Assembly (NCBI RefSeq): GCF_007859655.1
Contig: NZ_CP042304.1
Span: forward strand, 2,356,001 to 2,420,000
DNA from: Devosia ginsengisoli
Lineage (GTDB): Bacteria; Pseudomonadota; Alphaproteobacteria; Rhizobiales; Devosiaceae
Direction of reading: 5' to 3'
Length of the DNA stretch: 64,000 nt
Below, in pieces: positions 51,694-62,620 of the stretch (the stretch's first letter is position 1; each line of letters begins with the position of its first letter). The translations under genes were made by a program, and so were the position numbers. The notes beneath the pieces are model-generated. The model was not told the DNA's origin. It ran no database searches and saw only the letters and a program-made list of their open reading frames with translations.

Positions 51694-52111
51694 ATGACGC
51701 AGAACAAAACGACCGGCATGCCCCCCGGGGGCGCCGTCCCTCGAGGAAATACTGCTTCAGACCAATGACATGCCGTGGCGCGCCAAATCCCTGAAGGGCG
51801 TCCATGAAAAGATGCTGTGGCGCGACGAGGCCACCGGCGCATCGGTGGCGCTGATCAAGTTCGAGAAGGGCGCCAGCATCCCGACCCCGCATATGCATGC
51901 CTCGAACCAGATGATGTTCTGCCTGTCGGGACATTACGAATATACCGCGACCGGCGTCACGCTGAAGCCCGGCTCCTTCTACTGCAATCCCAAGGGCAAT
52001 GTGCACGGGCCGACCCTGGCGCATGAGGACACCGTGGTCGTCGAAATCTATGACGGCCCCCACTACCCGCAACGCCCCGACTGGTACGACAATGACGAGG
52101 ATGCTCGTTGA
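51694..52111 (+). pseudogene. cupin-domain protein, single-base frameshift
   Basis: From ATG 51694 the frame stops within 25 codons, but removing one base in the CCCCCC-GGGGG run (51721-51731) joins MTQNKTTGMPP to APSLEEILLQTNDMPWRAK and gives 138 residues. The cupin core is intact: IPTPHMHASNQMMFCLSGHYEY supplies the HxH pair and a Gln where many cupins have Glu; NVHGP supplies the last His. It could be a small dioxygenase or isomerase, or a metal-binding accessory. AGGTGA precedes the ATG. First gene of the GntR-controlled operon; its stop overlaps the next start (TGATG). Confidence 0.75.
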
Positions 52112-53172
52112 TGCTTGCCGACCAGAACGGAACCGTGGGCGCGGCAGCGCTGCAGCGCGCGGTCGCCGCCATTTTCGCGGCCTGCGGCATTGCCTCTGAC
52201 TCGGCTGACATGGTCGCCGAGGATCTGGTGGCCGCCGATATCGAAGGCGTCGCCTCCCACGGCGTCATGCTGGTTCCGATGTATGTCCAGCGCCTCAAGG
52301 CCGGTTCGGTTTCGAGCGCCAGCCAGGGTGCCGTCGTGTCTGACCGCCAGTCATCGGTCGTTGTCGATGCGCAGGACGCCCTCGGCCAGCTCACCGCGCG
52401 CCAGGCGGTGGACCTCGCTGTCGAGCGGGCGCGCCAGTTCGGCATGGGCGTCGTGGCGATCCGCAATGCTTTCCACTTCGGCACGGCCGGCCGCTATGCC
52501 CGCATGATGGCTGACCAGGGCGCGGTGGGCATCGTCATGTCCAACACCCGCCCCCTGATGCCGGCGCCGGGCGGTGCCCAGCCGCTGACCGGAAACAATC
52601 CGCTCGCCATAGCGGTGCCGAGCGATTCTGCCTTTGCGCCCGAGGTCGACATGGCCCTGAGCGCCGCCGCCATGGGAAAAATCCGCAATGCGGCCACGGC
52701 CGGCCAGTCGATCCCCGATGGCTGGGCAACCGACAAGGACGGCAATCCGACCACCGATCCGCAAAGCGCCATAGCCGGCATGCTGTTACCCGCCGCGGGG
52801 CCCAAGGGGTTCGGTCTGGCCTTCATGATCGATCTGCTGGCCGGCGGGCTGTCGGGCGGGGCAATCGGGGCGGAGGTCAATGGCCTCTATGGCGATCCGG
52901 CCACGCCCTATCGCTGTTCCAACCTGTTCGTCGCCATCGATGTCGGCCATTTCGTGCCGGTCGAGAGCTTCGGGCAGCGGGCCAGCGCCGAACTCGATCG
53001 CGTCTCGCGGTCGAAGGCGGCGCCCGGCGTGGAACGCGTCTATGCACCCGGCGAGCTGGCCTATGCGGCGCGCCAGAAATCCGCAGGCCGCGCGCCCGTT
53101 GCGCCGGCCGCGCTCAACAGCCTGATCGAAACCGGCGCGTCGCTGGGCCTCGATCTTCCGTCTTACTTCTAG
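52111..53172 (+). CDS. Ldh2/malate-dehydrogenase-type NAD(P)-dependent oxidoreductase
   Basis: A 353-residue enzyme of the Ldh2 superfamily (ureidoglycolate, 2,3-diketo-L-gulonate, malate/L-sulfolactate dehydrogenases, piperideine-2-carboxylate reductase). Conserved segments are DIEGVASHGVMLVPMYVQRL near 41-60, the catalytic His in AIRNAFHFGTAGRYARMMAD near 113-132, PLTGNNPLAIAVPS near 151-164, and GPKGFGLAFMIDLLAGGLSG near 230-249. It reduces or oxidises a 2-keto/2-hydroxy (or imino) acid. ATG 52111 overlaps the cupin stop. The exact substrate must come from pathway context. Confidence 0.9.
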   Translation: MLADQNGTVGAAALQRAVAAIFAACGIASDSADMVAEDLVAADIEGVASHGVMLVPMYVQRLKAGSVSSASQGAVVSDRQSSVVVDAQDALGQLTARQAVDLAVERARQFGMGVVAIRNAFHFGTAGRYARMMADQGAVGIVMSNTRPLMPAPGGAQPLTGNNPLAIAVPSDSAFAPEVDMALSAAAMGKIRNAATAGQSIPDGWATDKDGNPTTDPQSAIAGMLLPAAGPKGFGLAFMIDLLAGGLSGGAIGAEVNGLYGDPATPYRCSNLFVAIDVGHFVPVESFGQRASAELDRVSRSKAAPGVERVYAPGELAYAARQKSAGRAPVAPAALNSLIETGASLGLDLPSYF

Positions 53173-53185
53173 CCAAGAGAGCATT

Positions 53186-53584
53186 ATGAAAGAGCAGATT
53201 TCTTCCCCCAAGCTGGCAAAGCCGAACGGCCACTTCTCGCAGGCCACGGCCATCGAGGCGCAGGGCAAGTTGGTGTTCATTTCGGGCATGACGGCGCGCA
53301 CCGCCGACGGCTCGGTCGCCGGCATCGGCAATGTCGAAGTGCAGACCCGTCAGGTTTGCGAAAACCTCAAGGCGGCGGTGGAAGCTGCCGGCGGTTCGCT
53401 GGACGATATCGTGCGCGTTGACGTCTATGTCCGCAATATCGAGCACTTCCCCACCATCCACAAAGTCCGCGCCGAATATTTCAAGGCGCCGGTCCCCGCT
53501 TCCACCATGGTGGAAGTGGCCAAGATGGTGAATGCCGAATACCTGATCGAAATCAGCGCCATCGCTGTCCTGCCGAACGGTTAG
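53186..53584 (+). CDS. RidA/YjgF-family protein
   Basis: A 132-residue Rid-fold trimeric protein, with GKLVFISGMTART near 27-39, QVCENLKAAVEAAGGSLDDIVRVDVYV near 56-82 and a STMVEVAKMVNAEYLIEISAIAV ending. Archetypal RidA has an Arg in the VEVAR segment that binds the carboxylate of imines; here the residue appears to be Lys (VEVAK), so classical enamine deaminase activity is uncertain. In catabolic operons such proteins often hydrolyse imine or 2-aminomuconate-like intermediates. It lies between the Ldh2-type gene and a FAH gene with short gaps, so it is part of the same pathway. Confidence 0.9.
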   Translation: MKEQISSPKLAKPNGHFSQATAIEAQGKLVFISGMTARTADGSVAGIGNVEVQTRQVCENLKAAVEAAGGSLDDIVRVDVYVRNIEHFPTIHKVRAEYFKAPVPASTMVEVAKMVNAEYLIEISAIAVLPNG

Positions 53585-53588
53585 GCCC

Positions 53589-54494
53589 ATGAAACTCGCA
53601 ACTGTCGTCATCTCGGGCAATTATCGCGTCGGCGTGGTCGAAGGCGAGACCATCCGCCTGCTGCCCGAAAGTGAGGGGGACATAGTCGCGTTGATCGGAC
53701 GCGGCCTGCCCGAAATACGGCGCCTGGCATCGGCATCGGCAGAGGTCGTTCCGCTGTCCGCCGTCACGCTTGCCGCGCCGATCCAGCGCTTCAACCGCGA
53801 TGTGCTCTGCACCGGCTGGAACTATTGGGACCATTTCGAGGAGAGCCGCGGCAAGCGCGAAGGCCAGGATGTCGATGCGCCCAAGGCCCCAACCTTCTTC
53901 ACCAAGGGCCCCAATACGGTCATCGGCCCCAATGACGATATCGGGCTCGACCCCTATATCTCGGCCAAATGGGACTATGAGGCCGAGGTGGGCATCGTCA
54001 TCGGCAAACGCTGCCGTTCGGTGTCGCAAGCCGAGGCGCTCGACCACGTCTTCGGCTATTTCCTCGCCAACGACGTGTCCCAGCGCGATTTGCAGCGCCG
54101 GCATGGCGGACAATGGCTCAAGGGCAAAAGCATCGACCGGACCATGCCGATCGGGCCCTATATCGTGACGCCGGATGAGTTGGATGTGCCCGAAATCCGG
54201 CTCGAACTCACCCTCAATGGTGAGCTCATGCAGAGTGCCCAGCTCAAGCAGATGGCCTTTCCCATTGCGGCACTGGTGGCCGAACTCTCGTTCGGCATGA
54301 CGCTTGAAGTGGGCGATGTGATCATCACCGGCACGCCTTCGGGCATCGGCAATGCGCGGGAACCGGCAATCTTTCTCAAGCCGGGCGACGAAATGGTCGT
54401 GTCGGCAACCGGCCTGGGTGAATTGCGCAATCGCCTCGTTTCGGCGGATTTGCATGGCACGACGGATATTCCTGCAATGAGCCCGGCACCCTAG
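53589..54494 (+). CDS. FAH-family hydrolase/isomerase/decarboxylase
   Basis: A 301-residue fumarylacetoacetase-fold protein, different from the one at 31852. VLCTGWNYWDHFEESRGKR near 73-91, the metal site in KWDYEAEVGIVIGKRC near 125-140, ANDVSQRDLQRRHGGQWLKGKSID near 160-183 and IITGTPSGIGNAREP near 246-260 define it. Such enzymes cleave C-C bonds, isomerise or decarboxylate 2-keto-enoic diacids. The RidA and ACMSD-like neighbours suggest a muconate-like intermediate. Four bases separate it from the RidA gene. Confidence 0.9.
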   Translation: MKLATVVISGNYRVGVVEGETIRLLPESEGDIVALIGRGLPEIRRLASASAEVVPLSAVTLAAPIQRFNRDVLCTGWNYWDHFEESRGKREGQDVDAPKAPTFFTKGPNTVIGPNDDIGLDPYISAKWDYEAEVGIVIGKRCRSVSQAEALDHVFGYFLANDVSQRDLQRRHGGQWLKGKSIDRTMPIGPYIVTPDELDVPEIRLELTLNGELMQSAQLKQMAFPIAALVAELSFGMTLEVGDVIITGTPSGIGNAREPAIFLKPGDEMVVSATGLGELRNRLVSADLHGTTDIPAMSPAP

Positions 54495-54504
54495 CATCAA
54501 CCAG

Positions 54505-54530
54505 TCGCCGGCCCCGCAATGGGCCGGCGA
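54505..54530 (+). promoter_or_regulatory. intercistronic hairpin
   Basis: TCGCCGGCCC (54505-54514), loop CGCAAT, GGGCCGGCGA (54521-54530), between the FAH and amidohydrolase genes. No T-run follows, so it is more likely an mRNA-processing or attenuating stem than a full terminator. Confidence 0.5.
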
Positions 54531-54556
54531 TCCTCCTTCAGCCAACGAGACCCGCC

Positions 54557-55528
54557 GTGACCGAAGCTATCGCCCTTGACGTGCACACGCATCTCATCCC
54601 GATCGTGGAGGAGCGCCTGCAAGGCTTTGACGGCATCGCCTGGGACCAGACCAGGCAGGTATTGACGGTCGATGGGCACGCGGTGGGGATGAAACCGCTA
54701 TTCCAACCGGCGGCTCTGCTGGACTGGATGGAGAAAAACGGCGTAGCGCATGCCTATGTGTCGGCGCCGCCGCCCGTCTATCGCCAGCATTTGCGTGGCG
54801 CCGATGCGCGGCGCTGGGCCGACTATATCAATAACGGGCTGCGCGACATTGCCGAGCACTCGGCCGGCCGCCTGACGGCCCTGGTTCACCTGCCCACCGA
54901 AGAGCCCGCAGTTGCCGCTGCCATTGTCGCGGAATGGCGCACGGCGGGGCACCGCCACTTTGCCATGCCGGCGGGAACCGGCGATCAGCGCACCCTTGGC
55001 CTGGCCGAATTCGAGCCGCTGTGGAAAGCCCTCGATATTGCCGGCGCCTTCGTCTTCTTTCATCCCGGCGAATGCGCCGATGGCCGCTTGCAATCCTTCT
55101 ATCTCACCAATCTGCTCGGCAATCCCTACGAGAGCACGGTGGCCATCGCCCATCTGGTGCTCTCGGGCGTGCTGGAGCGTCATCCGGCCATTACGCCCTG
55201 TTTCGCGCATGGCGGCGGATTGACCCCCATGGTCGCGGGCAGGCTGCAACGCGGCTACGACACGGCTCGCCCCGGCGTCGCAACAGACCTGCAGCCGCCA
55301 GAGGCCGTCTATGGCCGGATATTCGTCGACTGCATCTGTCACAGTGAAGCCGCAGCCGTAGCCGCGGAGGCAACCTTCGGCCAGGACAGGGTGGTGTTCG
55401 GATCGGACTGGCCCTTTCCCATGGGCCTGGTCGAACCCCACGCCCAACTGGCCGGTTTCGAGCCCCAGCGCCGCAAGCGCTATTTCACAACCAATGCGAA
55501 TGGTCTGGCCGGCCGGATAGGCACCTGA
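54557..55528 (+). CDS. amidohydrolase-family protein (ACMSD-like)
   Basis: A 323-residue TIM-barrel metal enzyme of the amidohydrolase-2 group: HTH in LDVHTHLIPI near residues 9-13, HPGECADG near 171-178, FAHGGGLTPM near 216-225 and the catalytic Asp in FGSDWPFPMG near 281-290. The group contains aminocarboxymuconate-semialdehyde decarboxylase and related non-oxidative decarboxylases as well as hydrolases. The start is GTG 54557. It is the last plus-strand gene of the operon and converges on the DenD-like gene with a 15-bp gap. Confidence 0.88.
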   Translation: MTEAIALDVHTHLIPIVEERLQGFDGIAWDQTRQVLTVDGHAVGMKPLFQPAALLDWMEKNGVAHAYVSAPPPVYRQHLRGADARRWADYINNGLRDIAEHSAGRLTALVHLPTEEPAVAAAIVAEWRTAGHRHFAMPAGTGDQRTLGLAEFEPLWKALDIAGAFVFFHPGECADGRLQSFYLTNLLGNPYESTVAIAHLVLSGVLERHPAITPCFAHGGGLTPMVAGRLQRGYDTARPGVATDLQPPEAVYGRIFVDCICHSEAAAVAAEATFGQDRVVFGSDWPFPMGLVEPHAQLAGFEPQRRKRYFTTNANGLAGRIGT

Positions 55529-55543
55529 CGGGCGCGGCTCACA

Positions 55544-56530
55544 TCATGAACCGACGCGCCCGCCCAACTCGTCCTCGATATGGATCCGGATGATGTCGTC
55601 GAAACTGGCGTCGCCGCGAAAGCCAAGGGATTTTGCGCGATTAGCCTCGAAGGCCTTGGGCCAGCCGGCGACGATGTTAACGATGGTTTCGTCGGGCACG
55701 CGCTGGATCAGTGCCGTGGCCTGGGGGCCGGCGACGCGCTCCAGCGCGGCGATCTCTTCGCCCACCGTAGCCGCGAGGCCGGGCATGCTCAGGTTGCGCT
55801 GGTCGCCCAGCAGGGCCGTGTCCATGGCGGCGGCATGCAGCAGAAAGCCAACAGCGGCGCGCGGGCTGGCAAACCAGTGCCGCACGCTATCGGCCACCGG
55901 CAGCACGGCCGGCTGACCGGAAAGCGGTTCTCGAAGAATGCCGGAGAAGAAACCAGAGGCCGCCTTGTTGGGCTTGCCGGGGCGCACCACGATGGTCGGC
56001 AGGCGAATGCCCACGCCATCGACGAAACCGCGCCGCGAATAGTCGGACAGCAGCAGCTCGCAAATGGCCTTCTGCGTGCCGTAGCTGGTGAGCGGCGTAT
56101 GGTGGTGGGTATCGCCGATGATTTCGGGCAGCGGCTCGCCGAAGACGGCAATGGACGAGGTGAAGACGAGGCGTGGCCGGTATGGCCCGCCCTGCCCGGC
56201 CAGGCGGATCGCCTCCAGCAGGTGGCGGGTGCCGTCGAGATTGATGCGATAGCCCTTCTCGAAATCGACCTCGGCCTCGCCGGAGACGATGGCCGCCAGA
56301 TGAAAGATCAGGTCCGGACGATCGGCGACGAGTTGCTCGGCCACCTGCGGCGCGGACAGATCGACCGCCAGCGCAGTGATCGGGATGGCCGCAGCGGGCG
56401 GAACGGGCGCCACGACATCGGCCAGGGTCAATTGGGCGACCGGCTTTCCGCCGACCTGCTCCGCCGCCAGCAGCGCCGCGACCAGCTTGCGCCCCACCAT
56501 GCCGGCTGCGCCGATCACCAATACCTTCAT
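55544..56530 (-). CDS. denD: NAD-dependent epimerase/dehydratase, D-erythronate dehydrogenase-like
   Basis: A 328-residue short-chain (extended SDR) enzyme with the nucleotide motif VIGAAGMVGRKL near 4-15, catalytic YGTQKAICELL (Tyr-x3-Lys) near 148-158 and GVGIRLPTIVVRPGKPNKAASGFFSGILREPL near 171-202. The last stretch is typical of DenD, which oxidises D-erythronate to 2-oxo-tetronate. It usually accompanies OtnK/OtnC kinase and aldolase genes, none of which are in this window, so the assignment is by sequence alone. The gene faces the GntR-controlled operon and may be independent of it. Confidence 0.75.
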   Translation of the reverse strand: MKVLVIGAAGMVGRKLVAALLAAEQVGGKPVAQLTLADVVAPVPPAAAIPITALAVDLSAPQVAEQLVADRPDLIFHLAAIVSGEAEVDFEKGYRINLDGTRHLLEAIRLAGQGGPYRPRLVFTSSIAVFGEPLPEIIGDTHHHTPLTSYGTQKAICELLLSDYSRRGFVDGVGIRLPTIVVRPGKPNKAASGFFSGILREPLSGQPAVLPVADSVRHWFASPRAAVGFLLHAAAMDTALLGDQRNLSMPGLAATVGEEIAALERVAGPQATALIQRVPDETIVNIVAGWPKAFEANRAKSLGFRGDASFDDIIRIHIEDELGGRVGS

Positions 56531-56592
56531 GCCATGTCCCTCGGGTCTTCACTTCAAGGCAAGGGTAACGTCCCCGTCAGAGTCGGCAAAGA

Positions 56593-56620
56593 AAATCGGC
56601 GCTCTTTCGAGCGCCGATTT
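56593..56620 (-). terminator. terminator downstream of the omp25-like gene
   Basis: A 12-bp perfect stem AAATCGGCGCTC / GAGCGCCGATTT with loop TTTC. On the minus strand it is followed by TTTCTTTG. It separates the porin-like gene from denD. Confidence 0.82.
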
Positions 56621-56661
56621 GATATCGATAGCAGCGGGCTCGTGGCTCGCCCGCTCCTCGA

Positions 56662-57372
56662 TCAGTTGAAGCGATAGCGCAGGGTGGTGCGCAATTCGTG
56701 GGTCATCGGGCTGTTCAGGTAGAACGAGGTATTCGGCCCCACCTGAGCATTGCTGACCTGCGGCATGTAGATGCCGCGATAGCCGATATCGGCAACCAGG
56801 GCGCCCATGTCGTAGGTCACGCCCGCCATGACAGCGGCAGCCGGCGCCCAGGACGAACCCTCGGGCGTCACGAGCGGGCCACCGGTAACCGTGACCTGGT
56901 TGTAGGCGCCGCCGAGGCCCGCGCCGACATAGGCACCGAACCCGCCTGCCGCCGAACCGTAGTCGCTGAACGAGAAGTCATAATAGGCGTTGGCCAGCAG
57001 CAGCGTGGAGCGCAGGCCCAGCGTATAGTTGCCGTCCGACAGGCCCTGGTTCTTGCTGTAGTCGAGCGTGAGGTCGGCACGCAGCCCGGTGCCGGTTTCG
57101 TAGCCGAAGCCTGCGCCGAACGAATAACCGTAGCCGGCAGTGGTCAGGGGAATGGTCCCCGGGCCGCCGCAAACAACACAGGCCGGAGTATAGTCCTTGG
57201 CCCAGAGCAAGTTCCCCGCAGCGCTACCGCGCAGGTAGAACGAGCCGGAAACGCCGTAGTCGACGTCGGGAATTTCGATGATCGGGGGATAGTAGGGAAG
57301 ATCGGCAGCGATCGCCTGCCCACCGACGAGAGCGGCACTTGCCACCATCATCGCAGCGATGAACTTACGCAT
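56662..57372 (-). CDS. outer membrane beta-barrel protein (Omp25/RopB-like)
   Basis: A 236-residue outer-membrane protein. Signal peptide MRKFIAAMMVASAALVGGQAIAADL (cleavage near 22). The rest consists of alternating beta strands with aromatic girdles (GSFYLRGSAAGNLLWAKDY, YGYSFGAGFGYETGTGLRADLTLDYSK) and the C-terminal TLRYRFN, with terminal aromatic-Asn end and the usual targeting strand. The size and strand pattern fit the Omp25/Omp31 group of Hyphomicrobiales. An unusual CVVCGG pair occurs near 48-53 in the first external loop. ATG 57372 begins the signal peptide. A perfect CtrA box lies 64-78 bp upstream. Confidence 0.88.
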   Translation of the reverse strand: MRKFIAAMMVASAALVGGQAIAADLPYYPPIIEIPDVDYGVSGSFYLRGSAAGNLLWAKDYTPACVVCGGPGTIPLTTAGYGYSFGAGFGYETGTGLRADLTLDYSKNQGLSDGNYTLGLRSTLLLANAYYDFSFSDYGSAAGGFGAYVGAGLGGAYNQVTVTGGPLVTPEGSSWAPAAAVMAGVTYDMGALVADIGYRGIYMPQVSNAQVGPNTSFYLNSPMTHELRTTLRYRFN

Positions 57373-57435
57373 GTGAAACGTCCTTTGGGTTGCCACGGCA
57401 CCATTTGATGCAACCCAGTATCGACGAATTTCCTT

Positions 57436-57450
57436 AAAGGGCGCTTAACC
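57436..57450. promoter_or_regulatory. perfect CtrA box upstream of the omp25-like gene
   Basis: TTAA-AGGGCGC-TTAA matches the CtrA consensus exactly. Two further TTAA half-sites follow within 60 bp (TTAACC at 57460 and TTAA-CCGTAAG-TAAA at 57493-57507). In Brucella CtrA controls outer-membrane composition including Omp25 (published). The cluster lies upstream of the only gene that could use it, on the minus strand. Confidence 0.65.
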
Positions 57451-57536
57451 TAAATACTTAACCCTAACGAGAGCAGAACGGCCCCCTCATAGTTAACCGT
57501 AAGTAAATATCCGAGGAACGGTCAGATCTGCTGCAG

Positions 57537-58880
57537 CTATGCTACGTCGCGAATGGCAGCTTCGATCTGCGACACGACGGTGGTCACCAGCGAGGCGTCG
57601 TCGGCTTCACCCATGACGCGGATAACCGGCTCGGTGCCCGAGGCGCGAACCACCAGGCGCCCGCCATTGCCCAGCATGGCCTGGCCATCGGCAATGGCCT
57701 GGATGACGTGGCTGTCTTCGAGCGGCTTGCCCGACTTGAACTTGACGCTGCGCAGCAACTGGGGAACCTTGGTGAAGCGCGCGCAGATCTCGGAAATGCT
57801 GCGCTCCTGCTGCTTGAGCACGGCAAGCAGTTGCAGGGCCGCCACCAGGCCGTCGCCCGTGGTGGTGAAATCGGACAGGATGATGTGGCCGGACTGTTCG
57901 CCCCCCACATTGAATCCCTTGCTCCGCATGGCTTCGAGCACATAGCGGTCGCCGACCTGGGTGCGCTCGAGGGTCAGGCCCAGTGAGGTCAGGTAGCGCT
58001 CGAGCCCGAGATTGGACATGACGGTCGCGACAATGCCGCCACCCATGAGCATCTGCCGCTCCAGCCAGCTCTGGGCGATGACCGCCATGAACTGGTCGCC
58101 ATCGACCACTTCGCCCTTCTCGTCGACGATGATGACGCGGTCGGCGTCGCCATCCAGCGCAATGCCGATATCGGCACGCACTTCCTTGACCTTGGCCGAG
58201 ACGGCCTCGGGTGCGGTGGACCCCACCTTGTCATTGATGTTGAAGCCATCGGGCTTGTTGCCGATGGTGAAAACCTCGGCGCCGAGTTCCCACAGGGCCA
58301 CCGGGGCCACCTTGTAGGCCGCGCCATTGGCGCAATCGAGCACCACCCGCAACCCGGCCAGGTCGGTATTCCGCGGCAGCGTGCGCTTGGCATATTCGAT
58401 ATAGCGGGTGCGCGCTTCCTCGTCGCGATGGGCCCGGCCGATATCGCGGCCATGCGCCAGGAAACCGGACATGTCGCTGTCGATCAGCCGCTCGATTTCG
58501 GCCTCGACCTTGTCGCTCAGCTTGTAGCCGTCGGGGCGGAACAGCTTGATGCCGTTATCCTCGAAGGGATTGTGCGAGGCCGAGATCATGACGCCGAGAT
58601 CGGCGCGCAGCGAGCGGGTCAGCATGGCAACGGCCGGGGTGGGCATGGGGCCGAGCAGGTAGACATCCATGCCGACGGCGGTGAAGCCGGCGGTCAGCGC
58701 CTGTTCGAGCATATAGCCCGAGCGGCGCGTATCCTTGCCGATCACCACGCGGTTGCGATGATCGCCGCGCACGAATTTCTGTCCGGCAGCCATGCCGACG
58801 CGCAGGGCCAGTTCCGGCGTCAGCTTGGCGCCATTGGCCAGACCGCGAATTCCGTCCGTACCAAAATACTTGCGTACCAT
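57537..58880 (-). CDS. glmM: phosphoglucosamine mutase
   Basis: A 447-residue enzyme converting glucosamine-6-phosphate to glucosamine-1-phosphate for peptidoglycan and LPS precursors. N-terminal [13 protein letters not shown] (about 4-16). The phosphoserine loop [15 protein letters not shown] lies near 98-112. The Mg site is DGDADRVI near 242-249, the sugar-binding GGEQSGHII near 328-336, and the phosphate-binding [12 protein letters not shown] near 412-423. ATG 58880 gives the standard [10 protein letters not shown] start. Confidence 0.97.
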   Translation of the reverse strand: MVRKYFGTDGIRGLANGAKLTPELALRVGMAAGQKFVRGDHRNRVVIGKDTRRSGYMLEQALTAGFTAVGMDVYLLGPMPTPAVAMLTRSLRADLGVMISASHNPFEDNGIKLFRPDGYKLSDKVEAEIERLIDSDMSGFLAHGRDIGRAHRDEEARTRYIEYAKRTLPRNTDLAGLRVVLDCANGAAYKVAPVALWELGAEVFTIGNKPDGFNINDKVGSTAPEAVSAKVKEVRADIGIALDGDADRVIIVDEKGEVVDGDQFMAVIAQSWLERQMLMGGGIVATVMSNLGLERYLTSLGLTLERTQVGDRYVLEAMRSKGFNVGGEQSGHIILSDFTTTGDGLVAALQLLAVLKQQERSISEICARFTKVPQLLRSVKFKSGKPLEDSHVIQAIADGQAMLGNGGRLVVRASGTEPVIRVMGEADDASLVTTVVSQIEAAIRDVA

Positions 58881-58966
58881 AGCGTGTTCGTCCCCTGAGC
58901 CTGCGATTCCGGTTGCGTCGGATAATACCACTTTCGGGCGAAATAACGGAGATTCCCGACAAGCAA

Positions 58967-58990
58967 AAGGGCCGCCCTGCGGCGGCCCTT
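58967..58990 (-). terminator. terminator downstream of ftsH
   Basis: AAGGGCCGCC-CTGC-GGCGGCCCTT forms a perfect 10-bp stem. On the minus strand it is followed by TTGCTTG, in the ftsH-glmM interval. Confidence 0.7.
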
Positions 58991-59008
58991 GCAAAGTTTT
59001 CCCCTGGC

Positions 59009-60937
<1,929 letters not shown>

Positions 60938-61003
60938 CAATCCTGTCCCGGAGAAGCCGGCGCAAAGAGAGCGCGGCGCGTGTGCCGAATGTATGTCCGG
61001 CAT

Positions 61004-61345
61004 TAGGGCGTTACAAGGGCAAGACCTGCTGTCCTTTGCCCGTTCCGTCCAGTCATAATGTCGCGATTGGGTTAATACGCGGTGGGGATTTAGAAGGTTC
61101 CATCGGGCTTGGGGAAGCGCGGCCTGTGCAATCTTGGGGTGGGGACAAGATGGATAAGTTTGTGTGCGTGAGTGCCCCCACCCTCATTCCCTCCCCACAA
61201 GGGGGAGGGAAGCCCGCTCCGTGCCTGCAAAGATATTCGAGATGATCCTTGAAGGTAGATCTAGCGCCTCCCTCCCCCTTGTGGGGAGGGATTGAGGGTG
61301 GGGGTGTTTGGCCCCGATATCAGGGCTCTGTGCACGGCCCCGCGA
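61004..61345. repeat. intergenic region with palindromic element, family B copy 3
   Basis: Within this interval, 61174-61305 repeats the opposed arms of the elements at 12315 and 14718: CCCCCACCCTCATTCCCTCC to AAGGGGGAGGGA on the left, CCCTCCCCCTTGTGGGGAGG to AGGGTGGGGG on the right. The remainder (61004-61173) holds no gene I can support; it must carry the ftsH promoter region, but I could not pick one. Confidence 0.75.
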
Positions 61346-62620
61346 TCAATCGATCAGCAACTGCACCTTGATCCGCTCATCGAACGACCAGCCACCCAAT
61401 GAGAGCACGCCACCATCCGCATCGCGGACGATTGGGGCGGTGCGGATGGCTTCGGCGGGGGCGGTGACCTTGAAACCCAGGAACTCCTCGAGCCGGTGGC
61501 GCGGCAGGTAATCGGCGACGCTGGCAGTGAGGCCGGCCTCGGGCGAGGCATTGACGATGCGGAAGCGCTCGTCCCAGACCAGTTCGCCATGCGGCGCCAA
61601 AAGGGCATCCGGCGGCAGTGAGCGGCCGGGTTCGCGCGCCACGGCAATGGCCCCGTCCTTGATGCGGATGACGCAGCCGAGCGCGGTGGTTGTTTTCGTG
61701 AGGCCGGATTCGGCAATGGTCTGGCGCAGGCGCTCGACCTGGCCGAGCGCGCGCGGCTTCTGGCGACCGCCGACGATATTGAGCACGCGGCCCAGCAGGC
61801 GCGTGGAAATAGCCGGGCTGAGACCGATAAAGGGCGCCAGCTCGATCCGCGCGGCCCCGAACCCGTCCAGCCGCACGATTTCGGTGAAACAGCCATCGGC
61901 CATCTGGGCGATGGCGGCATCGACCTCGGCCATGCGGTCGGCAAACAGGGCCAGCGCCCCGGCATCGAGACCCAGCAAAGCCAGTTGCGGCATGGCCTGG
62001 CGCCAGCGCACGCGTTCGTAATGCGGATCTTTGTTGGAGGGGTCTTCGGCCGGCGTGAGCCCTGCCCCATCGACCACGGCACGCAGGGCGGAGGGGTCGA
62101 TATCGAGCAGCGGGCGATGCACGCGTACGCCTTCGATCTCGGCCATACCACTCATGCCCTTGAGGCCCTCGATGCCGCTACCATGGGCCATGCGCATCAG
62201 CACGGTTTCGGCCTGGTCCTGCAGGTGATGGGCGGTGAGCAACACGCTCGCGCCGTCCTCCGCCATTGCCGCGCTCATCAGGCGATAGCGGGCAATGCGG
62301 GCCGCTTCCTGCACGCCGGTTGCCGGCTTGGCGCCGGTCCAGGCGAGGCCCCGCGCCGCAAGGCCGAGCGCCTTGGCAGCACCCAGCACCATGGCCACTT
62401 CGCTTGCCGCTTCCCGGCGCAGGCCGTGATCGACCGAATAGACGATGAGCTTTGGTGCGCCAGACAGGCCCGCCGCCCAACGCTGGGCCAGCACCATCAG
62501 GGCGAGGCTATCGGCCCCGCCCGATACGGCAAGACCAACGGCCTGTTCGCCGGCCACCGCTGCGAACAGGGCATTGAGCCCTGCCATGTCATCGATGGCG
62601 GGGGTCAGGCGGGCGGGCAT
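61346..62620 (-). CDS. tilS: tRNA(Ile)-lysidine synthetase
   Basis: A 424-residue enzyme that modifies C34 of the minor tRNA-Ile (CAU) to lysidine. The PP-loop LAVSGGADSLALM is at about 30-42. VDHGLRREAASE (about 66-77), HHLQDQAETVLMR (about 130-142) and EDPSNKDPHYERVRWR (about 193-208) complete the N-terminal catalytic domain. The C-terminal half is the TilS substrate-binding part. ATG 62620 overlaps the cpoB stop by 16 bp, an arrangement of the tol-pal/tilS/ftsH region. Confidence 0.95.
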   Translation of the reverse strand: MPARLTPAIDDMAGLNALFAAVAGEQAVGLAVSGGADSLALMVLAQRWAAGLSGAPKLIVYSVDHGLRREAASEVAMVLGAAKALGLAARGLAWTGAKPATGVQEAARIARYRLMSAAMAEDGASVLLTAHHLQDQAETVLMRMAHGSGIEGLKGMSGMAEIEGVRVHRPLLDIDPSALRAVVDGAGLTPAEDPSNKDPHYERVRWRQAMPQLALLGLDAGALALFADRMAEVDAAIAQMADGCFTEIVRLDGFGAARIELAPFIGLSPAISTRLLGRVLNIVGGRQKPRALGQVERLRQTIAESGLTKTTTALGCVIRIKDGAIAVAREPGRSLPPDALLAPHGELVWDERFRIVNASPEAGLTASVADYLPRHRLEEFLGFKVTAPAEAIRTAPIVRDADGGVLSLGGWSFDERIKVQLLID

